NCBI RefSeq assembly: GCF_936943645.1
Contig: NZ_CAKZJO010000047.1
Location: 1-64,000, forward strand
Reading direction: 5' to 3'
Source: an uncultured Bradyrhizobium sp.
GTDB lineage: Bacteria; Pseudomonadota; Alphaproteobacteria; Rhizobiales; Xanthobacteraceae
DNA: 64,000 nt
Below, piece by piece: positions 33,327 through 41,714 of the stretch (within the stretch, counting starts at the first letter, position 1; each line of letters opens with the position of its first letter). Below the pieces are notes generated by a model, which saw only the letters and a program-made list of their open reading frames with translations, made no database searches and was not told the origin of the DNA. Position numbers and translations under genes: made by a program.

Positions 33327-34943
33327 TTTCGCGAACCGGCGATAGTCCGGCTCGCGGTGAAACCAGAACTCGTAGCCGGTGACGGCCTTCTGCATCGCGA
33401 CGTCGTGGATCGGCTGGTTGAGCGGAATGACCGGGACGTCGCGCATGCAGAGCGCGATGAAGTCCTTCACTGCCCGGTCGTACTCCGCCGCATCGGCGGT
33501 GAACCGCGCCTTGTCGATCAGCGCGTCCATCTCCTTGTTCTGGTAGGAGGAGATGTTGAAGATCGAGTTGTTGCCGTGGAAATTCCAGTAGAAGTAATAT
33601 TCGGGATAATCCAGCCAGCCTGAGAAGCGGTTGAGCGCGAGCGGCAGCTCCTTCTTGTTCAGCGTCGTGCGCCAGTTCGCGCCGGGGATCTTTTCGATCG
33701 CCGCCTTGATACCGATCTTGGCGAGGCTCTCCTGGATCAGGATGGCGGTCGGCTCGCCGACCGTCGCGGTGCCCGTGTCGAGCGACAAGGTCGTCTCAAG
33801 GCCCTGCGCGAAGCCGGCTTCCTTCATCAACGCCTTGGCCTTGTCGAGATCGGTGACATAGGGAGACGGCTGCGGCCAGACCGGCTTTGAGACCTCCGCC
33901 GCTCCGCCATACATCGGAACGGCGCGTCCGAAGAATGCGCTGCTCTGGATCTGCTCGTAGGGCATGGCCCAGGCGATCGCCTGGCGCAGCTTGGCATTGT
34001 CGAACGGCGGCTTCGCCGTGTTGAGCGCGACGTACCAGAGCGCGTTCGGTATCGGCACGCCCGAGACCTTGACCTTGCCCTCCCCAATGATCTGCTCGAA
34101 ATCGCGCGGCGCGAAGCCGCTGGAGATGTCCGCATCGCCCCGCTCCAGCATGGCGCGGCGGGTGCCGGCGGAGGGAACGTCGCGCGCGATCACGCGCCTC
34201 ACCTTCGGCAGCGGGCCGCTCTTCCAGTCGTCGAACCGCGTCAGCACGGTCTCGCTGCCGGGCTTCCAGCTCTCGATCTTGTAGGCGCCGCCGCCGGCCT
34301 CGTGGGTCCTGAGCCAGGCCAAAGCCCAGGGGTCTTCAGCCGTCGCGTTCTTCTTCGCAAGCTCCGAGTTGATGATGAAGGGCACGACCACCGCGACGTT
34401 GAACAGCAGCATCTTGTCCTTGCGGACATAGTCGATGCGGAAGGTGTGGTCGTCGACGACGACGAACTGCTCGGGTTTCTCCAGCGATCCCGCCGACATC
34501 TGGAAGGTCGGAAAGCCGCCGACCTTCACCGCGCGGTCGAACGACCATTTGACGTCCCTGGCGGTCACGGGCGTGCCGTCGTGGAATTTGGCGTCCTTGC
34601 GAAGCCTGAAGGTGCAGGACATGCCGTCGGCGGCGACCTCCCAGCTCTCGGCGAGCTCGGGCGCGAGCTTCTCGCGGTCGTACGAGAGCGTGCCATCGGG
34701 CAGCGTCTTCGAGGCGTAGCTCAGCAGACGGTCGTAGCAATTCCAGGACAGGCCGTTCACGGTCTGGTTGGAGCCGACGCCCTGCATGTCGAGCGAGTTC
34801 GGCCCGAGCTCCTGCACCACCAGCAGCGTCTCGCTGCGCCCCTGCGCCGAGGCGCGGGGAGAGGCGATGGCTGTCATTCCGGCTGCGGTCAGGCCGCCGA
34901 GAACAACGCGACGTCGGTTGATTAGGAAGTTTGAGTCGCTCAT
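33321..34943 (-). CDS. Tat-exported oligopeptide/nickel-type ABC binding protein
   Basis: This 540-aa solute-binding protein is of family 5 (DppA/OppA-like). The signal sequence NRRRVVLGGLTAAGM with twin arginines indicates Tat export. Family motifs include LAESWEVAADGMSCTFRLRKDAKFHDGTPVTARDV in overlapping parts, FDDWKSGPLPKVRRV and the RQAIAWAMPYEQI helix. Permease and ATPase genes are missing here, so it is an orphan receptor. GGGGGCAGCG precedes the ATG at 34943. It converges with, and slightly overlaps, the GH3 gene. Confidence 0.9.
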   Translation of the reverse strand: MSDSNFLINRRRVVLGGLTAAGMTAIASPRASAQGRSETLLVVQELGPNSLDMQGVGSNQTVNGLSWNCYDRLLSYASKTLPDGTLSYDREKLAPELAESWEVAADGMSCTFRLRKDAKFHDGTPVTARDVKWSFDRAVKVGGFPTFQMSAGSLEKPEQFVVVDDHTFRIDYVRKDKMLLFNVAVVVPFIINSELAKKNATAEDPWALAWLRTHEAGGGAYKIESWKPGSETVLTRFDDWKSGPLPKVRRVIARDVPSAGTRRAMLERGDADISSGFAPRDFEQIIGEGKVKVSGVPIPNALWYVALNTAKPPFDNAKLRQAIAWAMPYEQIQSSAFFGRAVPMYGGAAEVSKPVWPQPSPYVTDLDKAKALMKEAGFAQGLETTLSLDTGTATVGEPTAILIQESLAKIGIKAAIEKIPGANWRTTLNKKELPLALNRFSGWLDYPEYYFYWNFHGNNSIFNISSYQNKEMDALIDKARFTADAAEYDRAVKDFIALCMRDVPVIPLNQPIHDVAMQKAVTGYEFWFHREPDYRRFAKS

Positions 34944-35033
34944 CGCTGCCCCCAAGAGAGAGAGTTGTCTCGGGATCGAGAGGCAAAGCATGTGCCACCA
35001 GAGCGCGTCGCGGTACCGCAAGCGGCTCCGCGC

Positions 35034-35915
35034 CTATCTCAACTCCTCCACCAGGAAGTCGACCAGCGCGCGTATCTTGGTCGAAGGACGCGGGCCGCCC
35101 GGGAAAACGGCATGGACGTCGAGGAACGAGGCGCTGTAGCCCTTCAAGAGCGGGACCAGCGCGCCGGACTTGATTTCAGGGGCGGCCATCACCGATGTCG
35201 CCATCGAAATGCCGAGGCCGGCCAGGGCGCAGGCGAACACGCCCGGCCCTGAATCGGTATGGATGCGGCCGCGCACGTCGACCGACGTTGCCGTGCCGTT
35301 GCGCGTGAACACCCAGCTCGCGCGGCCGGAATGACCGGGTCCGAAGATGCAATCATGTGAGGCAAGATCGGCCGGCGTTTTCGGCGTGCCGCGCGTGGCG
35401 AGATAGGACGGCGACGCCACCAGCAGGCGCTGCAAGGTTTCGAGCTTGCGGGCGCCGAACGCGGAATCGTCGAGCTCGCCGAGGCGAATGGCGAGGTCGG
35501 CGCCTTCGGCAACGAGATTCTGCCGTTCGTCGACCACCGACAGCTCGACGTGGAGCAATGGATGCATCGCCAGGAATTTGCGCAGACGCGGGATGATCTG
35601 CCGCATGCCGTACATGATCGGCATGGCGATGCGGATGGTTCCGCGCAGCGAGTCGACGCCGCGCGCGGCGTCCTCGGCGTCCTCGATGTCGGCGAGAACT
35701 TCGCGGGCGCGCGCGAGGAAGAGCGCACCGGCATCGGTCACGGTGATGCGACGCGTGGTCCGCAGCAGCAGCTTGACGTCGAGCCGCGCCTCCAGCTCGC
35801 CGATGATGCGCGATACCGAGGGCTGGGACAGGCCGAGTTCGCGGGCCGCCTTGGAAAAGCTGCCGCATTCGGCGGCCCGGACGAACACCGCCATTTCCTG
35901 AAGCCGATCACTCAT
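35034..35915 (-). CDS. LysR-family transcriptional regulator
   Basis: This 293-aa regulator has a LysR winged helix at residues 3-62 (RLQEMAVFVRAAECGSFSKA, LSQPSVSRIIGELE). The effector domain runs from about 90 to 290. The ATG at 35915 begins the motif. It diverges from a peroxiredoxin-like gene 96 nt away, whose control by this protein is likely. An ATTTG-N5-CAAAT dyad (35914-35928) overlaps its own start codon, a typical place for autoregulation. Confidence 0.9.
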   Translation of the reverse strand: MSDRLQEMAVFVRAAECGSFSKAARELGLSQPSVSRIIGELEARLDVKLLLRTTRRITVTDAGALFLARAREVLADIEDAEDAARGVDSLRGTIRIAMPIMYGMRQIIPRLRKFLAMHPLLHVELSVVDERQNLVAEGADLAIRLGELDDSAFGARKLETLQRLLVASPSYLATRGTPKTPADLASHDCIFGPGHSGRASWVFTRNGTATSVDVRGRIHTDSGPGVFACALAGLGISMATSVMAAPEIKSGALVPLLKGYSASFLDVHAVFPGGPRPSTKIRALVDFLVEELR

Positions 35916-35928
35916 TTGTATTCCAAAT
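35914..35928. promoter_or_regulatory. LysR-type T-N11-A dyad
   Basis: ATTTG-TATTC-CAAAT is an interrupted palindrome that fits the T-N11-A LysR box. It overlaps the LysR start codon in the divergent control region. Confidence 0.4.
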
Positions 35929-36011
35929 AGATCTTCTCCGTCCGGGCGGTATACCCCTCTAAATGCAAATGATCCAGATAGGCCGGGCCAAGCAATCGAT
36001 GGAGTTTCGCC

Positions 36012-36689
36012 ATGGCCCTGCAAGACAAGCTCGATGCCTTCAAAGCCGATTTCGAAGGCGGCCGCCTGCCGCTCAAGCCCAGCCGGGAGGTGCTCGACAT
36101 CATGCACCGCGCGACCGCCGAGCTGATCGCGAGCGGTCAGGCGCAGCGCGCCAAGAAGGCCGGTGATGCCGCGCCGGATTTCACGCTCAAGGACCCCGAG
36201 GGCAAGCCGGTCGCCTTGCGTGACCTGCTCGCCAAGGGACCGCTGGTGGTGTCGTTCTATCGCGGCGCCTGGTGCCCCTATTGCAATCTCGAGCTCCAGG
36301 CGCTCCAGGAGGCGCTGCCGCAGATCGTCGCCCTCGGTGCGAGCCTCGTCGCGATCTCACCGCAGACCGCGCCGAACAGCCGGAAATCGGAGCGCGACAA
36401 CAAGCTGTCCTTCCCAATCCTGAGCGACGTCAGGAGTGCGGTCGCCGAAGCCTTCGGTATCCGCTTTGCGCTGCCGAACGAGCTCGTCGCGCTCTACAAA
36501 TCGTTCAAGAACGACCTGCCTGTTTTCAACGACGATCCTGCCTGGGTGTTGCCGATGCCGGCGCGTTACGTCGTCGGCCGCGACGGGATCATCGCCTATG
36601 CGGAGGTGAACCCGGACTACACGCAGCGTCCCGATCCGTCGGAGCTGCTGCCGGTGCTGGACCGCCTGCGGGCCGGCAAGGCGGCTTGA
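36012..36689 (+). CDS. Peroxiredoxin-like (AhpC/TSA family) protein
   Basis: This 225-aa protein has a helical N-terminal extension (1-50) and a thioredoxin-fold peroxiredoxin core. The active site is FYRGAWCPYC with Cys88 and Cys91, as in the AhpC/TSA-like alkylhydroperoxidase-related group, and a later VVGRDGIIAYAEVN strand. It should reduce peroxides in the cytosol using thioredoxin or glutathione. GGAGTTTCGCC precedes the ATG. The divergent LysR gene suggests induction by an effector or oxidant. Confidence 0.88.
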   Translation: MALQDKLDAFKADFEGGRLPLKPSREVLDIMHRATAELIASGQAQRAKKAGDAAPDFTLKDPEGKPVALRDLLAKGPLVVSFYRGAWCPYCNLELQALQEALPQIVALGASLVAISPQTAPNSRKSERDNKLSFPILSDVRSAVAEAFGIRFALPNELVALYKSFKNDLPVFNDDPAWVLPMPARYVVGRDGIIAYAEVNPDYTQRPDPSELLPVLDRLRAGKAA

Positions 36690-36753
36690 ACCCAACGCCG
36701 TGACTGCTCCGCGCGTCGATGCGCGCGGGGCAATCAACTCCTTCCGTGAAAAG

Positions 36754-37362
36754 CTACCGCTCGCGCGCGATCAATCCGTCGATCGTCGCGCGCACGAGGT
36801 CGGCGATCTCCTTGCGTAGCGCCGGCAGCGGCACGGCAACCAGCTTCTGCTCCAGGCCCAGCGCCACCATGCCGTGCACCGCCGAGAACAGGCTGCGCGC
36901 GGTGATGCCGAGCTGCTCCGGGCTCCGCTTTGGCAGCAGCGCGGTCAGCGGCTTGTTGATGTGGCGGAACAGCTGCAACTGATCCGCAACCGACCAGTCA
37001 GGCACGACCTTGTCGGCCTCCATGCGGTGCTCGAACAGCGCTCGCCAGAGCTGGAGATTGTCGGCCGCGAAATCGCAATAGGCGATGGCGATGCGGACCA
37101 GCGTCTCCCGCGGGGAGGGCTCGCCTGCGCCTTCCGCCGTGCTGAGTGCCTCGTCGAGCCGGAGCAGCGTGCGCGAGCCCACGCGCAGGATCAGCTCGTC
37201 GATATCCTCCACGAGATTATAGACCGCGCCATTGGCGCAGCCGATCTCGCGAGCAAGATCCCGGGTCTTCAGCCCTGACAAGCCGCGCTCGGCGATCATC
37301 CGCTCTGCCGCCAGGATCAGGTCAGAGCGGAGTTTCTCTCGACGTTCCAACGCCTTAGACAT
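36754..37362 (-). CDS. TetR-family repressor of the pspA-like operon
   Basis: This 202-aa protein has a TetR N-terminal helix-turn-helix (about 8-55: LRSDLILAAERMIAERGLSGLKTRDLAREIGCANGAVYNL in consecutive parts). A ligand domain of the TetR_C_33-like group follows (ALFEHRMEADK, ARSLFSAVHGMVALGLE). The ATG at 37362 is preferred. It diverges from the PspA gene, and three matching 15-bp palindromes occupy the space between them, so it very likely represses both itself and the operon until a ligand or stress releases it. Confidence 0.92.
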   Translation of the reverse strand: MSKALERREKLRSDLILAAERMIAERGLSGLKTRDLAREIGCANGAVYNLVEDIDELILRVGSRTLLRLDEALSTAEGAGEPSPRETLVRIAIAYCDFAADNLQLWRALFEHRMEADKVVPDWSVADQLQLFRHINKPLTALLPKRSPEQLGITARSLFSAVHGMVALGLEQKLVAVPLPALRKEIADLVRATIDGLIARER

Positions 37363-37377
37363 CGGTAGCCTAATTTC

Positions 37378-37450
37378 TTGAGCAGCGCTCAAATTTCTAT
37401 TGAACAATGTTCAAGATTGCTGCTACTAAGAATTTATGAGCAATGCTCAT
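37378..37450. promoter_or_regulatory. Three 15-bp palindromic operators in the tetR-pspA control region
   Basis: TTGAGCAGCGCTCAA (37378-37392), TTGAACAATGTTCAA (37400-37414) and ATGAGCAATGCTCAT (37436-37450) share one consensus, TTGARCAAYGYTCAA-like. A plus-strand promoter TTGAAC-N18-TACTAA (37400-37429) places the second site on the -35 and the third just after the start point, an arrangement suited to tight repression. Confidence 0.7.
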
Positions 37451-37465
37451 AACAGGGAGCTGCAG

Positions 37466-38161
37466 ATGTTCAAGACCGTCGTGACACTTATCCGGGGCAG
37501 CGTGGCCGCCACCGGCGAGGAGCTGGAGGACCGGACCGCCCTCCTCATTCTCGACCAGCAGATGCGTGATGCGGCCGCTGCCGTCGAGCGCAGCAAGCGA
37601 ACGCTGGCGCTGGCGATCGCGCAGGACCAGCAGGAGGGCCGCAAGCTCGAGGCGACCATCGCTCGCATCGATGACCTCGAGACCCGTGCGGTGGCGGCCC
37701 TCGAGGGCGGCCGCGAGGATCTCGCCAGGGAAGCCGCCGAAGCCATCGCCGGCCTCGAGGCAGATCGCGATGCCGCTATGACGGCACGCGCGCTGTTCGC
37801 AACCGAGATTGCCCGGCTGAAACAGCACGTGGCGAGCGCTCAGGCCCGCATCAACGAGCTCGATCGGGGCCGCCGTCTGGCCCGCGCTTCGGAAGCGGTG
37901 CGTTCGCTCCGCCGTAGCGGCATCGAGGCCGCGCGTCCCTACGAATCCACCTTGCCGGAGGCGGAGAGCACCCTGCGGCGTCTGCGCGACCGGCAGATGG
38001 AAGCCCAGGCGGCCGACGACGCGCTGGTCGAGCTCGATGTCGCGACCGGTCCTCTCGCCACCGCCGAGCGCCTCGCCGAGCAGGGCTTTGGCCCGCGGCT
38101 GAAGACGACCGCAGACGACGTGCTGGCGCGGCTGAAGTCCAAGCAGACGTCCACGACTTGA
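37466..38161 (+). CDS. PspA/IM30 family envelope-stress protein
   Basis: This 231-aa protein is almost wholly coiled coil (about 25-150). It has the amphipathic N-terminal helix MFKTVVTLIRGSVAA typical of PspA/Vipp1 proteins, which bind stressed inner membrane. The ATG at 37466 follows GGGAG; the ATG at 37436 lies inside an operator and is not used. No PspF or sigma-54 site is present; a TetR regulator takes that place. It is followed by a YiaAB gene 40 nt downstream. Confidence 0.85.
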   Translation: MFKTVVTLIRGSVAATGEELEDRTALLILDQQMRDAAAAVERSKRTLALAIAQDQQEGRKLEATIARIDDLETRAVAALEGGREDLAREAAEAIAGLEADRDAAMTARALFATEIARLKQHVASAQARINELDRGRRLARASEAVRSLRRSGIEAARPYESTLPEAESTLRRLRDRQMEAQAADDALVELDVATGPLATAERLAEQGFGPRLKTTADDVLARLKSKQTSTT

Positions 38162-38201
38162 TCCCAGATCCAAACATCATTCGTACCAACAGGAGACCAC
38201 C

Positions 38202-38477
38202 ATGAACCAGAACGGCCAGCCCCACAGCGGCGCCTGGGTGACCTTCACTTACGCGTCCTTCGCAGCCTCCGCCTTCCTCGTCGCCATCGGCGTTTTCTTC
38301 CTGCCGATCGACGTCTGGATGAAGGGCTATCTCACCATGGGTATCGTCATGCTGGTCCAGACCTGCATCACCCTGACCAAGACCGTGCGCGACAATCACG
38401 AGAGCAGCCGGCTGGTGAACCGCATCGAGGACGCCAAGGCCGAGCGCCTGCTGATGGAGGTGTCCAAGGCTGCGTAA
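38202..38477 (+). CDS. YiaA/B-like two-helix inner-membrane protein
   Basis: This 91-aa protein has two membrane helices (about 14-37 and 41-61) separated by a short loop, as in the YiaAB domain family. A charged C-terminal helix (62-88) follows. AGGAGACCACC precedes the ATG. It sits 40 nt behind the PspA gene and before a hairpin terminator, so the pair is an operon. YiaAB proteins often accompany PspA in alphaproteobacteria; their biochemical role is unknown. Confidence 0.85.
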   Translation: MNQNGQPHSGAWVTFTYASFAASAFLVAIGVFFLPIDVWMKGYLTMGIVMLVQTCITLTKTVRDNHESSRLVNRIEDAKAERLLMEVSKAA

Positions 38478-38522
38478 GAAAGGCTGCGTAAGAAACGCGT
38501 CAGACCCGGGACCATGAGCAAG

Positions 38523-38547
38523 AGAGCCGCGGAACGCCCCGCGGCTT
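38523..38547 (+). terminator. Hairpin terminator after pspA-yiaAB
   Basis: An 8-bp perfect stem AGCCGCGG/CCGCGGCT with a 6-nt loop is followed by TTT. It lies 45 nt after the yiaAB stop. The T-run is short, so efficiency is uncertain. Confidence 0.6.
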
Positions 38548-38620
38548 TCACGCATCCCGCATTGTGCTTCGACCCCAGGTGCGATATGGCTCGCGCGCTT
38601 TCCAGAGGCGGAGACGAGCT

Positions 38621-38827
38621 TTGTCGAAACAATCGCTGCGTGAGGAGGCCGAGCGCCTGATCCGCGAATCGATGGAAAAGAAGTCCATCGTCGTCAAGCA
38701 GGGCTCGACCCGCATCGAGGCCGTCTGCGGCAAGTGCGGCGCGCCGAACCGGGTCCAGGCGGAGAAAGGCCAGACCCGCGTCAAGTTCGCCTGCAAGAAT
38801 TGCGGGCACAAGCAGGAGACGCTGTAG
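38621..38827 (+). CDS. Small zinc-ribbon protein
   Basis: This 68-aa protein has a helical, charged N-terminus (1-25) and a four-Cys zinc ribbon: CGKCG and CKNCGH about 20 residues apart. Translation starts at a TTG (38621) behind GGAGACGAGC; the upstream ATG at 38564 has no ribosome site. Function unknown; such ribbons bind nucleic acids or act as protein adaptors. It follows the pspA-yiaAB terminator and probably has its own promoter. Confidence 0.65.
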   Translation: MSKQSLREEAERLIRESMEKKSIVVKQGSTRIEAVCGKCGAPNRVQAEKGQTRVKFACKNCGHKQETL

Positions 38828-38829
38828 CT

Positions 38830-39060
38830 TTCTTACCTCTCCCCGCCCTTATGCGGGGAGAGGTCGGATTGCCCTCGGCGATGCGAAGCATCGTCCGACG
38901 CAATCCGGGTGAGGGGCATGGCACTGACGTGCTGCAATAAAAAGCCTGCCCGACTCCACGGCCGTCGTCACAAAATCTCGCTTCACAATTTAGGTCCCAG
39001 TTTGCCGAGGCAGCCCCTCACCCCACCCTCTCCCCGTAAGAACGGGGCGAGGGAGCGAGA
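38830..39060. repeat. Palindromic repeat cluster
   Basis: Two elements lie here. CTTACCTCTCCCCGCC...GCGGGGAGAGGTCGG with a partner GACGCAATCCGGGTGAGGGG spans 38830-38920, and CAGCCCCTCACCCCACCCTC...AACGGGGCGAGGGAGCGAGAG spans 39006-39060. They match the family at 2866 and 49466. No gene lies between 38828 and 39073. Confidence 0.75.
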
Positions 39061-39073
39061 GAGCAGGGCATAC

Positions 39074-39919
39074 TCACTTCCCCTCCACAAATCTCCTGAA
39101 CGCGTCCGCATAATCCGGATGCCAGCGCGACAGCGGCGGGCGGTTCTCGACGATATCGCCGGCGGCCCAGAGCATGCGCTTCTCGTCGAGCGCGCGCGGC
39201 ACGTCGTTGTCCGGACACAGGATGTAGAAATCGCCGGCTTCCAGCCGCGCAAGCATGAAATCGACCGTCTGCTCCGGCGTCCAGGCACCGGCCGGCTTTT
39301 CGGTGCGGCCCTTCGCAGTGAGACCGGTGAAGACGAAGCCGGGGATCAAGAGATGCGCGGTGATGCGACAATCCCTGATGTTGCGCAGCTCGTGCTGCAG
39401 CGCCTCGGTGAAGGCTTTCACGCCGGCCTTGGAGACGTTGTAGGCGGGATCGCCCGGCGGCGTCGTGATACCCTGCTTGGAGCCTGTGTTGATGATGAGA
39501 CCGGGCTTGCCGCGCGCGATCATGTTGGGTGCGAAGATGCGCGAGCCGTTGATGATGCCCCACATGTTGACGCCGATGATGCGCTGCCAATGATCGGGCT
39601 CGCCGAACAGCGTGCTGCCCGGCTGGATGCCGGCATTGTTCATGAGGACGTCGGTGCCGCCGAACCGCTCGCGCACGGCGCGCTCCAGTTCCGCCACATT
39701 CTCGACCTTGCTGACATCGACGGCCAGGGTCATCACGTTTGCAGCAGACGTGATGGATGACAGTTTTGTTGCGGCCTCGGCAAGGCGAGCCTGATCCACG
39801 TCAGCGATGCACACCTTCATGCCGGCGCGTGCGAAGGCTGCGGCGGCCGCCAGGCCAATGCCGGATGCACCGCCGGTGATTACGGCAACATTGTCTTTGA
39901 CGATGGCGGATTGTGGCAT
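39074..39919 (-). CDS. Short-chain dehydrogenase/reductase
   Basis: This 281-aa NAD(P)-dependent oxidoreductase has a classical SDR plan: TGGASGIG (16-23) for the cofactor, NNAG (about 93-96), catalytic Ser in NTGSKQG and YNVSK (Tyr/Lys pair). The substrate is unknown, but it diverges from an aldehyde dehydrogenase gene, so an alcohol-aldehyde-acid route is plausible. GGAGACCTTGCC precedes the ATG. Confidence 0.9.
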   Translation of the reverse strand: MPQSAIVKDNVAVITGGASGIGLAAAAAFARAGMKVCIADVDQARLAEAATKLSSITSAANVMTLAVDVSKVENVAELERAVRERFGGTDVLMNNAGIQPGSTLFGEPDHWQRIIGVNMWGIINGSRIFAPNMIARGKPGLIINTGSKQGITTPPGDPAYNVSKAGVKAFTEALQHELRNIRDCRITAHLLIPGFVFTGLTAKGRTEKPAGAWTPEQTVDFMLARLEAGDFYILCPDNDVPRALDEKRMLWAAGDIVENRPPLSRWHPDYADAFRRFVEGK

Positions 39920-40102
39920 GGCAAGGTCTCCGGGGAGGGCTCGGTCGAGCTATAGCATGGCATGCGCGCGACCCTGCACAAGTCGGCATGGGAGGTCTTC
40001 GTTCCACGCTGCCTTTACGCCCCTCGGGCAGCGCTGTATTCTTCACGACCTAACGATCCCGCCCAGATCGAACCAATCAATCACCTGACAGGGAGTGCAG
40101 CC

Positions 40103-41599
40103 ATGGCTGTATCGCAGGCTATTCCGATCACACGCCATCCGTTCGCCAACGGGTCCTACAAGCAAATGCTGATCGACGGGAAGTGGGTCGATGCCGCTTC
40201 CGGCAAGCGCTTCGAGACCCACAACCCTGCCACCGGCGAATTGCTCGCCACCGTCGCCGAGGGCGACAAGGAAGACATCGATCGTGCGGTCGCCGCCGCC
40301 CGCCGCGCCTTCGAAGGTCCCTGGAGCAAGGTCAAGCCGTTCGAGCGGCAGAACCTGCTTCTGAAACTTGCCGACCTCGTCGAGAAGAATTTCGACGAAT
40401 TGTCGCAGCTCGACACGATGGACATGGGGGCGCCGCTCAGCCGCACCCGCGCCTATCGCCTGCGCGCGGTCGGCATGCTGCGTTATTACGCTGGCCAGAC
40501 CACCGCGATCCACGGCGAGACGATCGAGAACTCGCTGCCGGGCGAGATCTTCTCCTACACGCTGAAGGAGCCGATCGGCGTCGTCGGCGCCATCATTCCC
40601 TGGAACGGCCCGCTCACCGCGACGATCTGGAAGATTGGCCCCGCGATCGCGACCGGCTGCACCGTGGTGCTCAAGCCCGCCGAAGAGGCGCCGCTGACCT
40701 CGTTGCGCATCGCGGAGCTGGCGATGGAAGCCGGCATTCCGCCCGGGGTCATCAACGTCGTGCCCGGCTATGGCGAGACCGCGGGCGCGGCGCTCGCCTC
40801 GCATCACGACGTCGACAAGGTCGCCTTCACCGGCTCGCATGTCACGGGGCAGTCGATCATCCGCGCCTCCGCCGGCAATTTGAAGCGCGTCTCGCTCGAG
40901 CTCGGCGGCAAGTCGCCGGACATCGTGTTTGCGGATGCCGATCTCGATGCCGCCGTGCCCGGCGCGGCCATGGCGGTGTTCGCCAATTCCGGCCAGATCT
41001 GCAGCGCCGGCACGCGCCTGTTCGTCGAGCAGGCGATCTATGACGAGTTCGTCGGACGTGTCGCCGAGTTCGGCAAGAAGCTGCAGGTCGGCAACGGCCT
41101 CGATCCCAACGTGCAGATCGGTCCGCTGGTGTCCGAGGAGCAGCTCAAGCGGGTCACCGGCTATCTCGATATCGGCCAGAAGGAAGGCGCCAAGGCCCTC
41201 GCCGGCGGCGGCCGGGCCACCGAAGGCGCGCTGTCGAAAGGCTTCTTCGTCTCACCGACGGTGTTCGCCGGCGTCCAGGACAACATGCGCATCGCGCAGG
41301 AAGAGATCTTCGGTCCCGTCATCTCCGCGATCGCGTTCAAGGACATGGACGAGCTGGTCAAGCGCGCCAACAACACCACGTTCGGCCTCGGCTCCGGCCT
41401 GTGGACGCGCGACGTCAGCAAGGCGCATGCGGTCGCGAAGTCGTTGCGTGCCGGCTCGGTGTGGGTGAACTGCTACCAGGCGATGGACCCGGCGGTGCCG
41501 TTCGGCGGCTACAAGATGAGCGGCTATGGCCGCGAGTCCGGCAAGCAGCATGTCGAGGAATATCTCAACGTGAAGGCCGTCTGGATCAAGACGGCGTAA
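40103..41599 (+). CDS. NAD-dependent aldehyde dehydrogenase
   Basis: This 498-aa enzyme oxidises an aldehyde to its acid. The catalytic Cys300 (FANSGQICSAG) and general base Glu266 (SLELGGK) are present, along with the cofactor loop AFTGSHVTGQ and PWNGPL. The sequence is closest in style to betaine/phenylacetaldehyde-type ALDHs; the true substrate is open. The ATG at 40103 follows GGGAG. It is divergent from the SDR gene. Confidence 0.93.
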   Translation: MAVSQAIPITRHPFANGSYKQMLIDGKWVDAASGKRFETHNPATGELLATVAEGDKEDIDRAVAAARRAFEGPWSKVKPFERQNLLLKLADLVEKNFDELSQLDTMDMGAPLSRTRAYRLRAVGMLRYYAGQTTAIHGETIENSLPGEIFSYTLKEPIGVVGAIIPWNGPLTATIWKIGPAIATGCTVVLKPAEEAPLTSLRIAELAMEAGIPPGVINVVPGYGETAGAALASHHDVDKVAFTGSHVTGQSIIRASAGNLKRVSLELGGKSPDIVFADADLDAAVPGAAMAVFANSGQICSAGTRLFVEQAIYDEFVGRVAEFGKKLQVGNGLDPNVQIGPLVSEEQLKRVTGYLDIGQKEGAKALAGGGRATEGALSKGFFVSPTVFAGVQDNMRIAQEEIFGPVISAIAFKDMDELVKRANNTTFGLGSGLWTRDVSKAHAVAKSLRAGSVWVNCYQAMDPAVPFGGYKMSGYGRESGKQHVEEYLNVKAVWIKTA

Positions 41600-41606
41600 G
41601 GACTCT

Positions 41607-41638
41607 CCTCGCGTTCCGCGCGAGGGAATATCTGTTTT
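41607..41638 (+). terminator. Probable terminator after aldehyde dehydrogenase
   Basis: A 7-bp stem CCTCGCG/CGCGAGG with a 5-nt loop (41607-41625) is followed, after a short gap, by TTTTT (41634-41638). A second GC hairpin (41643-41671) lies just after. Confidence 0.45.
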
Positions 41639-41714
41639 TACAGGGGCGGCGCCTTTTCCGGTGGCCGCCCCTCGCTATATGATTTGCATCCTTTCAGTGA
41701 CATCCGGGGCTCCC

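Noticed and set aside
37436..37465. The earlier ATG for the PspA-like protein
   Set aside because: It lies within the third palindrome and lacks a ribosome site; the ATG at 37466 has GGGAG and begins the conserved amphipathic helix.
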